Source: an uncultured Eubacteriales bacterium
GTDB taxonomy: Bacteria; Bacillota; Clostridia; Oscillospirales; Acutalibacteraceae
Length of the DNA: 38,971 nt
Direction: 5' to 3'
NCBI GenBank assembly: GCA_900320605.1
Contig: ONSY01000110.1
Location: forward strand, 1-38,971
A program made the position numbers and the translations under genes. The notes under the pieces are model-generated. The model did not search any database, was not told the DNA's origin, and worked only from the letters and a program-made list of their open reading frames with translations. Below are positions 1-10,828 of this stretch, piece by piece; position 1 is the stretch's first letter, and each line of letters starts with the position of its first letter.

Positions 1-1195
1 GGTGTGTTGTAATAAGAGAAAGGCTGTTTGTCTGTTCGAGACCGCAGGGAGCGGGAGAGGGAAGCATGAGCGCATACTGATCGCTAAGGCGGCATTCCTC
101 AAGGTAGAGCGCGAGCGCCGCGGGATCTAGTTTCGTCCGATCAGCATGCTTGGTTATAACCGGAAGCGCTGTTTCTGATTTGTATCTCCCGAGAAGTGAA
201 AGCCCCGCTTCGCTTGCAGCAAGCGGTTTCATATAGAGCGGAAGTGCGGGATTCTCCCGAATGGAAAGAAAAGCAGCTAGAGTAAGACGTCGGATCCGTG
301 CGTGGGAATAACGCTTCGATTTTGCGCCGTCGTAGAGATCTTCAAGGGAAAGAGCGTTTCTAGACGACTTTGTGATGGCGTTTTCGATTCCTTCGCTCAG
401 ATCGGAAAGGTCACGAAAGGCTCTGGTATCTTCTGCGCGCAGTCTTGAGAGTACAGCGCGTTCACAGAATTTCAGAGAGGCGGGAGCTTTCTTTGCCTCA
501 ATTTCGGTGCGGAAGATGTCCCTTGCGGCCTGCGGGAACGCGTCTTCAGGGAATTCTCCGCGCAGCAATCCATCCCGAAGCGGTTTTGCGGCAAAACCGG
601 AAATGCTTTCACTGTCATGTGCGGAATTTTGCCGTGGAAACGTGAAAATCTCCGGAGAATAGGAGAGAGATCTTGCCGCTTTCAGATACTCAATGGCGAG
701 GATATGATTCGGCTCTCTCAGAATACTGGCCGCACGTTTCCCAAGGGCTTCTCGTGCGGTTTCTTCACGCGCTTTTGAAAAGGCGATCCCTGTATGAAGT
801 TTTTCAGGCAGATGTTTTGAAAACTCATCAGAGCAGAAAAAGTCGGCGAGATTCTGCAATTCCTCTGCCGATGCAAACTCAACTCCGAAAGCGAGTATAT
901 CTGCTCCTGCTTCTTTCAGAAGAGCAACGGCACCGAGAGCAAAACGTTCCGCACCGGCTGCCGCAAACGAACTCGGCAGGTCGAGTACGAGATCCGCCCC
1001 GCAGACGACGGCAGCTTTCGCTCTTGCCCATTTTGAAAAGACAGCTGCTTCTCCACGCTGAACGAAATTACCGCTCATTACACAGACAATCTGTGAAGCG
1101 CCTTCCGCTCTGCACGCGTTGAGGAGCGCCTCATGGCCGAGATGCAGGGGATTGAATTCGCAGACAATCCCGAAAATACGGCTTTTTACTTCCAT
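1..1195 (-). CDS. tmcAL: tRNA(Met) cytidine acetate ligase TmcAL (YlbM family), 3' end cut by window edge
   Basis: The family activates acetate with ATP and acetylates the wobble cytidine (ac4C34) of elongator tRNA-Met. I translated the minus strand from the ATG at 1195; the frame stays open for 398 codons to the left edge with no stop, so only the extreme C-terminus can be missing (the family is about 400 residues). Visible landmarks are the N-terminal nucleotidyltransferase motif CEFNPLHLGH, the family signature MSGNFVQRGE, then PNHILAIEYL, and KSKRYSHARIRR near the C-terminus. AAGGAG lies 11 nt upstream of the ATG. The gene is divergent from ackA, whose product makes acetate, and the two share overlapping promoters. 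Function rests on family assignment; confidence is high. Confidence 0.9.
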   Translation of the reverse strand, partial: MEVKSRIFGIVCEFNPLHLGHEALLNACRAEGASQIVCVMSGNFVQRGEAAVFSKWARAKAAVVCGADLVLDLPSSFAAAGAERFALGAVALLKEAGADILAFGVEFASAEELQNLADFFCSDEFSKHLPEKLHTGIAFSKAREETAREALGKRAASILREPNHILAIEYLKAARSLSYSPEIFTFPRQNSAHDSESISGFAAKPLRDGLLRGEFPEDAFPQAARDIFRTEIEAKKAPASLKFCERAVLSRLRAEDTRAFRDLSDLSEGIENAITKSSRNALSLEDLYDGAKSKRYSHARIRRLTLAAFLSIRENPALPLYMKPLAASEAGLSLLGRYKSETALPVITKHADRTKLDPAALALYLEECRLSDQYALMLPSPAPCGLEQTNSLSLITTH

Positions 1196-1210
1196 TTTGC
1201 GCAAAACTCC

Positions 1211-1239
1211 TTGAATTTCCATGTCCATTGTATTATGAT
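1211..1239 (+). promoter_or_regulatory. SigA-type promoter of ackA
   Basis: TTGAAT at 1211-1216, a 17-nt spacer, and TATGAT at 1234-1239. The predicted start is near 1246, giving a leader of about 55 nt before the ackA ATG. Its -10 box abuts the -10 box of the opposing tmcAL promoter. Confidence 0.7.
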
Positions 1240-1240
1240 A

Positions 1241-1269
1241 ATAATACAGCATTTTGCGATTCTTGACAA
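1241..1269 (-). promoter_or_regulatory. SigA-type promoter of tmcAL
   Basis: Read on the minus strand: TTGTCA at 1269-1264, a 17-nt spacer, and TATTAT at 1246-1241. The predicted start is near 1234, inside the ackA -10 box. The two promoters therefore face each other and overlap; RNA polymerase could not hold both at once. Confidence 0.65.
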
Positions 1270-1301
1270 TCGGAATAACAACGTACGGAGGGCATTTTTC
1301 T

Positions 1302-2495
1302 ATGAATATTTTAATAATCAACGCAGGAAGCTCATCGCTCAAGTATCAGCTGATCGACATGGATACCAACGAGATCGCTGCGAAAGGTACCTGCGAGCGT
1401 ATTGGAATCGGCGGGTATCTGACCCATACACCGAAAAACGGAAAACCGGAATTCAAGGGTGAAATGGATTTTCCGACCCACGTTCAGGCAATGGAAGCGG
1501 TTCTTGATAAACTCACAAGCGAAGAATACGGTGTGATTTCCTCCATGAAGGAAATCGACGCTGTCGGTCATCGTGTGCTCCACGGCGGTCACAAGTTCTC
1601 AAAGAGCGTTCTTGTGGATGAAAAAGTCAAGGATGCGATCCGTGAATGTATCCCGCTCGGCCCGCTGCATAACCCGGCAAACCTGATGGGAATTGAGGCA
1701 TGCGAGAAGGCAATGCCCGGTGTTCCGCAGGTCGCGGTTTTCGATACGGCATTCCATCAGACGATGCCGGAATATGCGTACATGTACGCGATCCCGTACA
1801 AATACTATGAAGAAGATCACATCCGCCGCTATGGCTTCCACGGAACAAGCCACCGCTATGTTTCCGGTGAAGCCCTGAAACTGCTCGGCAAGGTCGAAGG
1901 CACGAAAATAATCACCTGCCATCTCGGCAACGGCTCCTCACTTGCTGCGGTCAAAGACGGCAAATGCGTCGATACCTCGATGGGCCTGACCCCTCTTGAA
2001 GGTGTCCCGATGGGTACCCGCAGCGGCAGCATGGACCCGGCGATTGTTGAATTCATCGCGAATAAGGAAGGTATAACCACATCCGAAACACTCACGATGC
2101 TCAATAAAAAATCCGGTGTCGCGGGTGTATCCGGTGTTTCCTCCGACTTCCGGGATCTGTTCGCGGCGGCAGATCAGGGCAACCACCGTGCGCAGCTTGC
2201 TCTTGATATGTTTACATACGGCGTAAAGAAATACATCGGCGCCTATATTGCGGCGATGGGCGGTGTCGACTGCATCGTCTTTACGGCAGGCATCGGCGAG
2301 AACAATCCGACAATCCGTGAAATGTGCGTTGACGGACTTGAGTGGATGGGCATTGAGATTGACCGGGATGCGAACAATACACGCGGCACGGTTGATATCA
2401 CCGGAAAGAATTCAAAGGTCAAGGTCTTTGTAATCCCGACCAACGAAGAACTGGCGATTGCGCTTGATACGAAGGAAATCGTCGAGAAACTGTAA
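1302..2495 (+). CDS. ackA: Acetate kinase
   Basis: Interconverts acetyl phosphate + ADP and acetate + ATP, the substrate-level ATP step of fermentation; cytoplasmic. 397 residues, the usual family length. It starts with the phosphate-binding signature NAGSSSLKYQL and has RVLHGGHKFS, the second signature RRYGFHGTSHRYVS, the adenosine-region motif HLGNGSSLAAV, GTRSGSMDP and TAGIGEN near the C-terminus. The start at 1302 was chosen because GGAGGG lies at 1287-1292 and the upstream in-frame ATG would add 16 residues absent from the family. No phosphotransacetylase (Pta) gene is adjacent; the pduL gene about 20 kb away could supply acetyl phosphate. A clear terminator follows. Confidence 0.97.
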   Translation: MNILIINAGSSSLKYQLIDMDTNEIAAKGTCERIGIGGYLTHTPKNGKPEFKGEMDFPTHVQAMEAVLDKLTSEEYGVISSMKEIDAVGHRVLHGGHKFSKSVLVDEKVKDAIRECIPLGPLHNPANLMGIEACEKAMPGVPQVAVFDTAFHQTMPEYAYMYAIPYKYYEEDHIRRYGFHGTSHRYVSGEALKLLGKVEGTKIITCHLGNGSSLAAVKDGKCVDTSMGLTPLEGVPMGTRSGSMDPAIVEFIANKEGITTSETLTMLNKKSGVAGVSGVSSDFRDLFAAADQGNHRAQLALDMFTYGVKKYIGAYIAAMGGVDCIVFTAGIGENNPTIREMCVDGLEWMGIEIDRDANNTRGTVDITGKNSKVKVFVIPTNEELAIALDTKEIVEKL

Positions 2496-2513
2496 TGATA
2501 CAGAATAACGCAG

Positions 2514-2549
2514 GAGCTCCTCTGTGAAGACAGAGGAGCTCTTCTTTTT
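2514..2549 (+). terminator. Rho-independent terminator of ackA
   Basis: A perfect 12-bp stem (GAGCTCCTCTGT with its complement), loop GAAG, followed by TTCTTTTT. It lies between convergent ackA and dapL; the opposite strand lacks a good T-run, so it mainly serves ackA. Confidence 0.9.
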
Positions 2550-2582
2550 ATCCGGTCTAAAGTTGTTGTTTGGGGCATATTC

Positions 2583-3773
2583 CTAGGCCTTTTCCAGCAG
2601 CCGGACAATTCTCCGCGCCGCTTCTGCCGTGTCCTCCCGGCTGGCGAAGGTGGAAAATCGGAAATATCCTTCTCCGCATGAGCCGAATCCTTCGCCGGGT
2701 GTTCCCACGACCTGGATCTCATTGAGAAGATAATCAAAGAATTCCCAGCTTCCCATTCCGTTCGGACATCTGATCCAAAGGTACGGGGCATTTCTGCCGC
2801 CGCAGTACCAGATTCCAAGATGGTCAAATGCCCGCATCAGCAGTTCCGCGTTCCCTTTGTAATAACGGATGTTTTCAAAAATCTGACGCTGCCCTTCCTC
2901 GGAAAAAACTGCAGCACCGCCTTTCTGGATGATATAGGAAACGCCGTTCGTTTTTGTGGTCCGGTTTCGTATCCACATCTCATTGAAACTCATCCCCTGC
3001 CGGGAAAGCGCTTTTGGAATTACGGTATATCCGAGTCTTGTTCCGGTAAATCCGGCTGTCTTTGAAAGCGAACAGATTTCGATTGCGCAGGTTTCAGCCC
3101 GCTCAAGCTCAAAAATGCTGTGGGGAACGGTATCGTCTTCAATAAAAGCCTCATAAGCGGCGTCGAACAGGATAATGGAACCGTTTCTGTTCGCGAAATC
3201 CACCCAGCGCTGAAGCTGCGCCCGATTGAAAACTGCACCCGTAGGATTGTTCGGAGAGCAGAGATAAATCAGGTCCGCTTCTGCACCGGGGGAGGGTTCC
3301 GGCAGGAATCCGTTTTCTTCTCCTGACGGCAGATGGATGATCTTTCTCCCGGCAATTACGTTCGCGTCCACATAGGCGGGATATGCCGGCTCTATAATCA
3401 GAGCATTGCTGCTGCGGTCGAAGAGATCAAGAATATCTCCCAATTCATCACTCGCGCCGCTTGATACGAAGATCTCTTCCTCGTCCAGATTTACGCCGCG
3501 TTTGCGGTAATGTTCGGCGATTGCTTTCCGCAGAAACGGCGCACCGCACTCAGGCATATATCCGTGAAAGCGTTCTTTTTCCGCCTGATCGTCTACTGCC
3601 TCGTGGAGCGCCCGGATCACCGCACCGCAGAGAGGCAGCGTTACGTCTCCGATTCCCATCCGGAGGAGGCGTGTCTGCGGATGCTCGCGTAAGTATGCGT
3701 TCGTTTTCTGGGCAATGTGGTAAAAGAGATAGGAATCCTCTAAGTCGGCATAATGCATGTTTGGAGTGATCAT
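2583..3773 (-). CDS. dapL: LL-diaminopimelate aminotransferase
   Basis: PLP-dependent class I/II aminotransferase that makes LL-diaminopimelate directly from tetrahydrodipicolinate and glutamate, bypassing the acylated intermediates of lysine/peptidoglycan synthesis. 396 residues, normal for DapL. Visible motifs: MGIGDVTLPL near the N-terminus, the aminotransferase SPNNPTGA, and the PLP-lysine region SLSKTAGFTGTRLGY. The start is the ATG at 3773, which overlaps the dapF stop as ATGA, the sign of coupled translation; a longer frame upstream would lie inside dapF. It is the last gene of the long minus-strand run, and DapF next to it uses its product. Specificity for LL-DAP is inferred from overall similarity and from this pairing. 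Confidence 0.93.
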   Translation of the reverse strand: MITPNMHYADLEDSYLFYHIAQKTNAYLREHPQTRLLRMGIGDVTLPLCGAVIRALHEAVDDQAEKERFHGYMPECGAPFLRKAIAEHYRKRGVNLDEEEIFVSSGASDELGDILDLFDRSSNALIIEPAYPAYVDANVIAGRKIIHLPSGEENGFLPEPSPGAEADLIYLCSPNNPTGAVFNRAQLQRWVDFANRNGSIILFDAAYEAFIEDDTVPHSIFELERAETCAIEICSLSKTAGFTGTRLGYTVIPKALSRQGMSFNEMWIRNRTTKTNGVSYIIQKGGAAVFSEEGQRQIFENIRYYKGNAELLMRAFDHLGIWYCGGRNAPYLWIRCPNGMGSWEFFDYLLNEIQVVGTPGEGFGSCGEGYFRFSTFASREDTAEAARRIVRLLEKA

Positions 3774-4561
3774 GGCGCTATTTCTCCTTCGTACACGGTT
3801 TCCGCCGGTCCGCACATTGTGACGGAGAAATCCGGCGAAACAGTAATTGTCAGCGGGCCGCCGTCAAGCAGAACCGTGATCGGTTCACTGAAGCTGCAAA
3901 GCCCTTTTCGCACTGCAGCCGCCGCGCTCGCACAGGCACCGGTTCCGCAGGCCATAGTTACTCCGCTGCCTCGTTCCCAGACGCGCATGCGGATCCGGTC
4001 TTTCTTAATGACATGAACAAATTCCGCGTTGATGCCGTCCGGAAATGCTGGATGCTTCTCGATGGATGGACCGATGGTTTCCAGCGGGACAGCGTCAGCG
4101 TCATCAACAAAATGGACAAAATGCGGATTCCCGACAGATACCATGACACCGGGAATACTCTGACCGTTCACGCGGATTTCAGGTTCCCCGATAATCTGAG
4201 CCTGTCCCATGTCCACGGTGACGTCATTCACTTTTCCGGAACGTATCTGCATCTGCAGGGTTTTGATACCGGAAAGAGTTTCTACCGTTAAGGTTGTCTG
4301 GTCGGTAAATCCCTTATCGTAGACATATTTCCCGACACAGCGGATACCGTTTCCGCACATTTTCGCTTCACTTCCGTCGGCGTTGAATATTCTCATTTTA
4401 AAATCCGCCGTTTCGGAAGGGGAGATATAAATCATCCCGTCGGAGCCGGCTCCGAAGTGGCGGTCGGAAAGTTTTCTGGATAGTTCCGCGATTCCTTCCG
4501 GAACCTCTCCGTAAACATAAAGGTAATCATTTCCCAGTCCGTGCATTTTTGTGAATCGCAT
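3770..4561 (-). CDS. dapF: Diaminopimelate epimerase
   Basis: Cofactor-independent two-cysteine epimerase converting LL- to meso-diaminopimelate, the last step before lysine and peptidoglycan cross-bridge use. 263 residues. The N-terminus is MRFTKMHGLGNDYLY; the first active cysteine is in GSEAKMCGNGIRC and the second in MACGTGACASAAAA. The start at 4561 is supported by AGGAGG about 6 nt upstream and by the conserved N-terminus; the frame runs on upstream into purF but has no family similarity there. Its stop overlaps the dapL start. Together the two genes form a DapL-DapF module at the tail of the operon. Confidence 0.96.
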   Translation of the reverse strand: MRFTKMHGLGNDYLYVYGEVPEGIAELSRKLSDRHFGAGSDGMIYISPSETADFKMRIFNADGSEAKMCGNGIRCVGKYVYDKGFTDQTTLTVETLSGIKTLQMQIRSGKVNDVTVDMGQAQIIGEPEIRVNGQSIPGVMVSVGNPHFVHFVDDADAVPLETIGPSIEKHPAFPDGINAEFVHVIKKDRIRMRVWERGSGVTMACGTGACASAAAAVRKGLCSFSEPITVLLDGGPLTITVSPDFSVTMCGPAETVYEGEIAP

Positions 4562-4583
4562 CACGTTCCTCCTGTTCCCGGTG

Positions 4584-7624
<3,041 letters not shown>

Positions 7625-9157
7625 TTATTCCCATTCCACCGTTGCCGGAGGCTTCGATGAAATATCGTACACTACTCTGGATATTCCGGGCACTTCGTTC
7701 GTGATGCGGCTGCTGGCTTTTTCGAGTACTTCATACGGAATTCTGCTCCATTGGGCTGTCATGAAATCGTCCGTGGAAACCGCGCGAAGCGCGATCATCG
7801 ATCCGTAGGTTCTCGCGTCGCCCATAACGCCGACGCTGCGGGTGTCTGTCAGAACCGCGAAATACTGATCTGGCAGGTTTTCCGGTGCAGCACGGTCAAT
7901 CTCCTCGCGGAAAATCGCGTCTGCTTCCTGCAGCAGCCTTACTTTTTCTCTTGTTATTTCTCCGATGACCCGAACCGCAAGACCGGGTCCGGGGAACGGC
8001 TGACGGTTGACGAGTTCCCTGCGAAGACCGAGCAGAATACCGATGCGGCGAACCTCATCCTTGAAAAGGTTCCGAAGCGGCTCCGCAATTTCGTCAAACG
8101 CGATCACGTTCGGAAGACCTCCGACGTTATGATGACTTTTGATAACAGCAGAATCGCCCTTTCCGCTCTCGATGACATCGGGATAAATCGTACCCTGTGC
8201 CAGAACTTCGATATGCCCGAGTTTTTTCGCTTCTTCTTCGAAAACACGGATGAATTCCTCTCCGATGATTTTCCGCTTGCTTTCCGGATCTGATATTCCT
8301 CTGAGTCTGTTCAGAAAACGTTCCTGCGCGTTGACGCGGATCAGGTTGACCCCCAATTCCTGCCGGAATGTATTCTCAACAAAGTCTCCTTCGCCTTTTC
8401 GAAGAAGTCCGTGGTCGACAAAAATACATGTCAGATTCGCTCCCACTGCCCGATGCAGCAGCAACGCGGCGACGGAGGAGTCAACTCCGCCGGAAAGCGC
8501 GAGCAATACTTTCTTTCCTCTGAGCTTTTCGGAATATTCCGTGATGATCTCGGAAACGAAGTTTTCCACCATCCAGTCGCCGGTGCAGCCGCAGATCAGA
8601 AACAGGAAGTTATTCAGAATCCTGTTCCCGAATTCAGTATGCGTCACTTCGGGATGAAACTGCACCGCGTAAAGCCGGCGCGGATTGTCCGCCATTGCGG
8701 CACAGGGGCATTTTTCCGTTCTGGCAATGACTTCGAATCCTGCGGGAACGCCGCTGATAAAATCCGTATGACTCATCCAGCAGAGGCTTTCGTCCGGTAC
8801 TCCGTCAAAGAGAGGATGCTTTTCTGCTTTCAGCACAGCTTTTCCGTACTCGCTTGAGTTCTTTGCGGAAGAGACATGACCTCCGGAAAGATAAGCCAGA
8901 AGCTGAGCTCCGTAGCAGATCCCGAGGACCGGAATCCTAAGGCGGAGAATAGCTTCCTCGCAGCGCGGCGCGTCCGGTTCATAGACACTGTTCGGTCCGC
9001 CGGTAAAAATAATCCCTTTATAGCCTGCTTCCGCAATTTTTTCCGGCGTGATGCTGTGATAGGACAGAATTTCCGCATAAACGTGCTGTTCGCGCACCCT
9101 TCGCGCAATCAGCTGATTGTACTGTCCGCCGAAATCAAGAATCAGTATTTTTTCCAT
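7625..9157 (-). CDS. guaA: GMP synthase (glutamine hydrolysing)
   Basis: Converts XMP to GMP using ATP and glutamine. 510 residues, full length. Order of domains: class I amidotransferase with the elbow GICYGAQL and [12 protein letters not shown] pyrophosphatase with the P-loop [15 protein letters not shown]-terminal dimerisation domain ending in [12 protein letters not shown]. The ATG at 9157 follows asnB by 24 nt with only a weak GA-rich ribosome site, so translation is probably helped by the upstream gene. It belongs to the glutamine-using group pyrG/purF/asnB. Confidence 0.97.
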   Translation of the reverse strand: MEKILILDFGGQYNQLIARRVREQHVYAEILSYHSITPEKIAEAGYKGIIFTGGPNSVYEPDAPRCEEAILRLRIPVLGICYGAQLLAYLSGGHVSSAKNSSEYGKAVLKAEKHPLFDGVPDESLCWMSHTDFISGVPAGFEVIARTEKCPCAAMADNPRRLYAVQFHPEVTHTEFGNRILNNFLFLICGCTGDWMVENFVSEIITEYSEKLRGKKVLLALSGGVDSSVAALLLHRAVGANLTCIFVDHGLLRKGEGDFVENTFRQELGVNLIRVNAQERFLNRLRGISDPESKRKIIGEEFIRVFEEEAKKLGHIEVLAQGTIYPDVIESGKGDSAVIKSHHNVGGLPNVIAFDEIAEPLRNLFKDEVRRIGILLGLRRELVNRQPFPGPGLAVRVIGEITREKVRLLQEADAIFREEIDRAAPENLPDQYFAVLTDTRSVGVMGDARTYGSMIALRAVSTDDFMTAQWSRIPYEVLEKASSRITNEVPGISRVVYDISSKPPATVEWE

Positions 9158-9181
9158 TGGAACTCGTCTCTTTTCATCTTT

Positions 9182-10765
9182 TTATGTTCCGCTGTCTCCG
9201 TAGTTGGAAAGCACACGTGCAGAGGGATCGTTGACATTGCATCCTTCCCATTCCCGGTTCGGCATCCAGAAATCGCTCACCATCCGGGACTGACCCGGGT
9301 AATGCTTTTCAAAGAGTTCCCGGTAGAGCAGGGATTCTTTCGTAAACGGCCGCGCGTGTTTAAAACGGATCCGGCGGTCGTAGAATTCTTCATCGGTATA
9401 AAGAGATTCGGCATATTCCTTGAGATCGTCCACCATGGAATGACCGACCGCATCTGCAAAAGCGGCTTTTTCACGCCAGAGAATCTCATCGGGCAGGAGA
9501 TTCATACCTTCAAACGCATGGCGCAGGAGGTACTTTCCTTTTCCGTACCGGTTCATTTTCATTTCCGGAGGAAGGCTCATTACGTATTTTACGAAATCAA
9601 GATCCCCGAAGGGAACCCGAGCTTCCAGCGAGTTGACGGAAATACAGCGGTCCGCGCGCAGGACGTCATACATATGGATTTCACGGATCCTCTTTTCCGC
9701 TTCCTCCTGAAAAGCCTGCGCGTTAGGAGCGAAATCCGTGTATTTATACCCGAACAGTTCATCGGAGATCTCCCCGGTGAGAATCACGCGGACGTCCGTC
9801 TGTTCGTGAATTGCCCTGCAGACCAGATACATTCCCATGCTTGCGCGGATTGTCGTGATATCGTACGTTCCGAGCAGTTCCACGACTCTTTCCAGATTTT
9901 CGAGGACTTCTTCTTTTGTCATGATGATTTCGGTATGGTTCGAACCGATGTATTCGGCAACCTGGCGGGCGTATTTGAGATCAATCGCATCTTTTTCCAT
10001 TCCGATCGCGAACGTGCGGATCGGTTCGCGGCTCTTCTGAGAAGCTATGGCGCAGACCAGTGAGGAATCAAGTCCGCCCGAAAGAAGAAATCCGACTTTT
10101 GCGTCGGAAACGAGCCGCTTTTCCACACCCGCGATCAGTTTCTCACGGATTTTTGAACAGGCGGCGTCCAGACCATCCGGAGACACTTCCTCCACTGCCG
10201 ACATATCCGCATAGCGGATAAATTCACCGCCGCGGTAATAATGCCCCGGAGGGAAGGGGAGAATGGTATCTGTCAGCCCGACCAGGTTTTTAGCTTCGCT
10301 TGCGAAAATAATGATTCCCTTTTCATCGAATCCGTAATAGAGAGGGCGGATGCCGATCGGATCGCGCGCAGCCAGATATTCTCCGCTTCTGCCGTCAAAA
10401 AAAATCATCGCAAATTCCGCGTCCAGCCGGGAAAACATTTGCGTACCGTATTCAAAGTACATCGGGAGAATGATCTCACAGTCGCTGTCGGATGAGAAAG
10501 TGTATCCTTTTCGGCGAAGATCGTCACGCTCTTTTTCAAATCCGTACAGCTCGCCGTTGCACACGACCCAGCTGCCGTCAAGCCCGAAGGGCTGCATTCC
10601 CGACGGTGTCAGTCCCATAATTGAAAGCCGGTGGAATCCCAGAAGTCCTTTGCCCGTATCGATGATTCTGCTGTCATCCGGCCCGCGGGATTTTGTGCGG
10701 CGGAATCCTTTCCGGAATTTCTCCATGTCAGCTTCTGCTCCGCAATAGCCCATAATAGAGCACAT
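9182..10765 (-). CDS. asnB: Asparagine synthase (glutamine hydrolysing)
   Basis: Makes asparagine from aspartate, ATP and glutamine. 527 residues. I chose the ATG at 10765 because it yields MCSIMGYCG: Cys2 is the class II amidotransferase nucleophile exposed after Met removal. A Met two codons earlier would bury it. Further motifs: GPDDSRII in the amidotransferase half and LLSGGLDSSLVCAIAS, the ATP-pyrophosphatase loop, in the synthetase half. It sits between the amt-PII fusion and guaA. A 63-nt gap upstream contains a strong hairpin without a T-run. Confidence 0.93.
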   Translation of the reverse strand: MCSIMGYCGAEADMEKFRKGFRRTKSRGPDDSRIIDTGKGLLGFHRLSIMGLTPSGMQPFGLDGSWVVCNGELYGFEKERDDLRRKGYTFSSDSDCEIILPMYFEYGTQMFSRLDAEFAMIFFDGRSGEYLAARDPIGIRPLYYGFDEKGIIIFASEAKNLVGLTDTILPFPPGHYYRGGEFIRYADMSAVEEVSPDGLDAACSKIREKLIAGVEKRLVSDAKVGFLLSGGLDSSLVCAIASQKSREPIRTFAIGMEKDAIDLKYARQVAEYIGSNHTEIIMTKEEVLENLERVVELLGTYDITTIRASMGMYLVCRAIHEQTDVRVILTGEISDELFGYKYTDFAPNAQAFQEEAEKRIREIHMYDVLRADRCISVNSLEARVPFGDLDFVKYVMSLPPEMKMNRYGKGKYLLRHAFEGMNLLPDEILWREKAAFADAVGHSMVDDLKEYAESLYTDEEFYDRRIRFKHARPFTKESLLYRELFEKHYPGQSRMVSDFWMPNREWEGCNVNDPSARVLSNYGDSGT

Positions 10766-10785
10766 AACCAATCATTCCTTTGAAG

Positions 10786-10817
10786 GCGGCCTTCTCCGGA
10801 AAAACGGAAAAGGCCGC
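10786..10817 (-). other. Intercistronic hairpin between amt-PII and asnB, no T-run
   Basis: A 13-bp GC-rich stem (GCGGCCTT core) around a short T-rich loop. On the minus strand it is followed by CTTCAAAGG rather than a T-run, so it is not a normal terminator. It could protect or mark processed mRNA ends between membrane and soluble genes; that role is a guess. Confidence 0.5.
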
Positions 10818-10828
10818 AGACTATTGTA

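Noticed and set aside
8876-10063. Open frame of 395 codons antisense to guaA and asnB
   Set aside because: Spans two well-supported genes in the opposite strand and shows no family motif.
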